Assembly: GCA_025060415.1 (NCBI GenBank)
Contig: JANXBT010000001.1
Location: 307,542 to 371,541, forward strand
DNA length: 64,000 nt
Direction: 5' to 3'
Source: Candidatus Bipolaricaulota bacterium
GTDB taxonomy: Bacteria > Bipolaricaulota > Bipolaricaulia > Bipolaricaulales > Bipolaricaulaceae
Both the position numbers and the translations under genes were made by a program. Under the pieces are notes generated by a model. The model ran no database searches, was not told the DNA's origin, and saw only the letters and a list, made by a program, of their open reading frames with translations. Below, piece after piece: positions 61,741 to 64,000 of this stretch (the stretch's first letter is position 1; the number at the start of each line of letters is the position of its first letter).

Positions 61741-61786
61741 AAGAAAAAGGGGGCGGCTTTTGAATCGCCGCCCCCTTTCTTTTTTC
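61741..61786. terminator. Strong bidirectional intrinsic terminator
   Basis: AAAGGGGGCGGC (61746-61757) pairs perfectly with GCCGCCCCCTTT (61767-61778). On the + strand TTTCTTTTTT follows; on the minus strand CTTTTTCTTGCCC. It separates the convergent envelope genes. Confidence 0.9.
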
Positions 61787-64000
61787 AGCGCACGCGCAGG
61801 CGCGCCACGAGGTAGCGGTTCCCATCCAGCACGACCACAAGGTGGTACGTGGCTGCCTCGAGGCCCGCGGTGTTCAAAAGCACGGTCAAAAGCCCACGGG
61901 CTTCGTCCCAGCGGAGCTCGAGGCACCCGCTTTCCACTTTGAAGAGGTTTCCGTTGGCGTCGCTGCGAAGAAGGGCGGCGCGCGCCATTGTGCCCAGACC
62001 AACCGGCATAAGGCGGGTTAGGACCACCTTTTCCCCGGCTTCCACCTCCAGCGCGTCCCCCTGAAGGAGAAGCACCTCGGGCTCGTTCAGGGCGCGAGCC
62101 GTGCCCAAGAGCTCTTGATTCTCGCGGTCTTGCCCATGCGTAACAAGACCGAGGTTGGTCCACCAGTGCTCGGCAAGGTCCGGCAGAAGGGGCGAGCGCC
62201 GCTCCATGGTGGCCTTGGTGCGGAGGTCGCCCGCGGCCCAGCCGCGCCACCGCGGGTCAGCATTCGCCGTGTCCACCACGCGGCCCTCGGCATCCAGGAG
62301 CTGGAGGACGTCGCCTTCGGGAGAGAAGAGGAGTGGAATCGTCTGATTGCCCACGTACATCGTTGGGGGATACACGAGATCCGCGGGGAGATCGCGCACC
62401 ACCTCGTCGTGGCCGCGCTCAAGAAGGAAGAACCTTTGGGCCGAGATGACCCCCCGCAGCCGGATTTCACGCCAGACCAAGTCCGTTTCGGTCTTGGGCT
62501 CTTTCTTACGCCAGCGCAGGACCCAGCCCGTGAGATCCACGGGTTCGGAGGACACGTTCATGAGCTCGATCCACTGGTCCTCGGCACTGGCGGCGGTGCC
62601 CGCCCAAGCCACCTCATGGATCACCACGGGGCCGAGGAGCGCTTCGCCCGCTGCGCCCGCAGGACGACGGCCGCAAGCGTCCACTTCCACCTGTACGGAG
62701 ATGTAGGCCGTTACTCCGAAGAGGTCCGAAACTTTTACCACAAATGTGTCGTTGCCCACGAGGTTGGGATCAGGGATGTAGACTGCGCGCAGCGTGGCCC
62801 GCCCAGCCCAGTACACCACGTTCGTCCAATTCGCGCTGAGGGTGCCCTGCTCCGGCCCGTGGATCACCTCGAACGTCAGTGGATGCTCCTGGAACCCATC
62901 CGCAAGGATGTCCGTGTCGTAGGCGATCAACTCAATACCAATCGCTTCGTCCATGCAGGTGTGCACGCCTATGTCCTCACCCCTCACGGGATCGTTGAGG
63001 GGCAGGACCTCCAAGAGGACCTGAGCGGTGTCGCAATCTCCATCGCAATCGCAGATTTCGTACACAAAGCGATCTTGTCCGTAGAAGTTGGGCTTGGGGG
63101 TATAGGTGAACGCCCCGTCCGTGTTCAGGCGAAGCGTCCCATGGGTAGGGCCTTCGACAAGCCTCAGAGAGCAAAGCCCATCAGGATAGCGGTCGTTAGC
63201 GAGGATCCCTGGGGCGCTTATCCACAGGGCGCTATCCTCCATCAATTCATAGACGTCGTCTTCCGCTGTAACCCAAGTATTAATGTCGGTGACCACCGTG
63301 ACCTCGTTGTTCTCGGGTTCTGGGTCCGGCGTATCCGCGCTGACCACCGCGGTGTTCTGGATCGTCCCCGACAGAGCCGCGTCCACCGTCCCGGTGACGG
63401 TGATGGTCACGGTGGCGTTGGGAGCCAGGGTCGCGAACGTCCAGCGGTTCGTGGTGCCCGCGTCGGGCGCGGGGTCGGCCTCAAGGAACGTGAACCCAGA
63501 CGGGTAGGTCTCCGTCACCACCACGTTCCGGGCCACGCTCGGACCCAGGTTCGTCACCACCAGGGTGTAGGTGAGCGTCGTCCCCGCAAGGACCGGATCG
63601 GGGCTATCGCTCTTCTGGATCCTGAGGTCCGCCTGGGCTTGGACCACCGTGTCCTCGCTTACGGTGTTGTTCCCACCGTTCGGGTCGGTCGTGTCCGAGG
63701 CCACGGCCGCGGTGTTGCGGATCGTGCCCAGGACCTCGGGGGCCACCGTCCCGGTGACGGTGATGGTCACGGTGGCGTTGGGGGCCAAGTTGCCCAACGC
63801 CCACACGTTGTTGCCCGAGGTGGGGGCGGGACTAGCGCTCACGAACGTGAACCCAGACGGGTAGGTCTCCGTCACCACCACGTTCCGGGCCACGCTCGGA
63901 CCCAGGTTCGTCACCACCAGGGTGTAGGTGAGCGTCGTCCCCGCAAGGACCGGATCGGGGCTGTCGCTCTTTTGGATCCTGAGGTCGGCCTGGGCCTGGA
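61785..64000 (-). CDS. Large multidomain surface protein with DUF11 repeats and lamin-tail domain, 5' end beyond window
   Basis: At least 738 residues; the frame is still open at 64000. In order of the protein: end of one DUF11 repeat, a second (ADLRIQKSDSPDPVLAGTTL ... GTIRNTAAVASDTTDPNGGNNT), a third, a cadherin-like domain (GILANDRYPDGLCSLRLVEGPTHGTL ... FYGQDRFVYEICDCDGDCDTAQV), another Ig-like domain (GNDTFVVKVSDLFGVTAYI), then a lamin-tail domain (VVIHEVAWAGTAASAEDQWIELMNVSSEPVDLTGWVLRW) and a beta-rich C-terminal end. DUF11 proteins are usually cell-surface stalks. No LPXTG or PEP-CTERM anchor is seen. It faces the two Ig-like secreted genes. Confidence 0.88.
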   Translation of the reverse strand, partial: QAQADLRIQKSDSPDPVLAGTTLTYTLVVTNLGPSVARNVVVTETYPSGFTFVSASPAPTSGNNVWALGNLAPNATVTITVTGTVAPEVLGTIRNTAAVASDTTDPNGGNNTVSEDTVVQAQADLRIQKSDSPDPVLAGTTLTYTLVVTNLGPSVARNVVVTETYPSGFTFLEADPAPDAGTTNRWTFATLAPNATVTITVTGTVDAALSGTIQNTAVVSADTPDPEPENNEVTVVTDINTWVTAEDDVYELMEDSALWISAPGILANDRYPDGLCSLRLVEGPTHGTLRLNTDGAFTYTPKPNFYGQDRFVYEICDCDGDCDTAQVLLEVLPLNDPVRGEDIGVHTCMDEAIGIELIAYDTDILADGFQEHPLTFEVIHGPEQGTLSANWTNVVYWAGRATLRAVYIPDPNLVGNDTFVVKVSDLFGVTAYISVQVEVDACGRRPAGAAGEALLGPVVIHEVAWAGTAASAEDQWIELMNVSSEPVDLTGWVLRWRKKEPKTETDLVWREIRLRGVISAQRFFLLERGHDEVVRDLPADLVYPPTMYVGNQTIPLLFSPEGDVLQLLDAEGRVVDTANADPRWRGWAAGDLRTKATMERRSPLLPDLAEHWWTNLGLVTHGQDRENQELLGTARALNEPEVLLLQGDALEVEAGEKVVLTRLMPVGLGTMARAALLRSDANGNLFKVESGCLELRWDEARGLLTVLLNTAGLEAATYHLVVVLDGNRYLVARLRVR
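63361..63986. repeat. Tandem DUF11-coding DNA repeats, period about 357-360 bases
   Basis: The stretch 63486-63605 is identical to 63843-63962 (120 bases); 63361-63420 and 63721-63780 are nearly identical over most of their length. The copies continue to the window edge. The identity includes silent positions, so duplication or gene conversion is recent. Confidence 0.9.

Noticed and set aside
1..64000. A CRISPR array, rRNA operon, prophage or replication origin
   Set aside because: I saw no spaced direct repeats, rRNA signatures, phage structural genes or DnaA-box cluster. A count of these by program would be needed to be certain.

Overview
This is a gene-dense, GC-rich bacterial chromosome segment with short intergenic gaps, many one-codon start/stop overlaps and no rRNA, CRISPR array, prophage or insertion sequence that I can see. 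The gene content points to an anaerobe that copes with oxygen by reduction: rubredoxin, an NAD(P)H-type flavoprotein reductase, rubrerythrin, superoxide reductase, a Dps-like ferritin and peroxiredoxin, with no catalase seen. The GC-rich genes, the large-insert NusG and the thermitase-like protease suggest a thermophile. A candidate phylum such as Bipolaricaulota (OP1/Acetothermia) would fit, but this is inference; 16S or concatenated-protein phylogeny would be needed.

Layout. 1-8.4 kb: the end of glmU, then prs, rplY(ctc), pth, clpC, radA, a purine nucleoside phosphorylase and an AEC permease, all on the + strand. 8.5-12.2 kb (minus): a lipoprotein subtilase, a PlsC acyltransferase and an M3 oligopeptidase. 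12.3-17.4 kb: an oxidative-stress/iron island (rubredoxin, flavoprotein reductase, Fur/PerR, Dps-like, cytochrome b5-like, rubrerythrin, peroxiredoxin, ferritin, superoxide reductase). 17.4-19.3 kb: a GT2 glycosyltransferase and a secreted unknown. 19.3-23.8 kb: a UV island (TudS/YbgA-type protein, UVDE endonuclease, class II photolyase) followed by a secreted hydrolase. 23.8-29.6 kb: a cation antiporter, an M42 peptidase, uvrB (minus), a DUF922 protein and a DUF72 protein.

29.6-35 kb is the least ordinary part: a 5'-truncated GH1 glucosidase remnant, a GT4 glycosyltransferase, and a large AT-richer lipoprotein of unknown function with its own intrinsic terminator. 35-43 kb: GNAT, M20 peptidase, DUF89, a second Fur protein, tRNA-Leu, a small unknown, a ComEA-like protein, two DUF47 proteins, an EF-G-like protein with altered G motifs, a CBS protein and YjbQ.

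43.2-51.8 kb is the classical tRNA-tuf-rpmG-trnW-secE-nusG-rplKAJL-rpoB block. It ends at rpoB: rpoC is not next and is not in the window. 51.8-58.2 kb: Nudix, ArsB/SLC13-like permease, MBL hydrolase, priA, a rubrerythrin-like protein and a two-gene RsmF-type rRNA methyltransferase. 58.2-64 kb: an MFS permease, then an envelope cluster of two secreted proteins with Ig-like domains (one probably a beta-barrel) facing a large DUF11-repeat/lamin-tail surface protein that runs off the window end.

Recurring sequence habits: clear TAtAAT-type -10 boxes that often contain the stop codon of the preceding gene; NTGA start/stop overlaps; and convergent genes whose 3' ends overlap.
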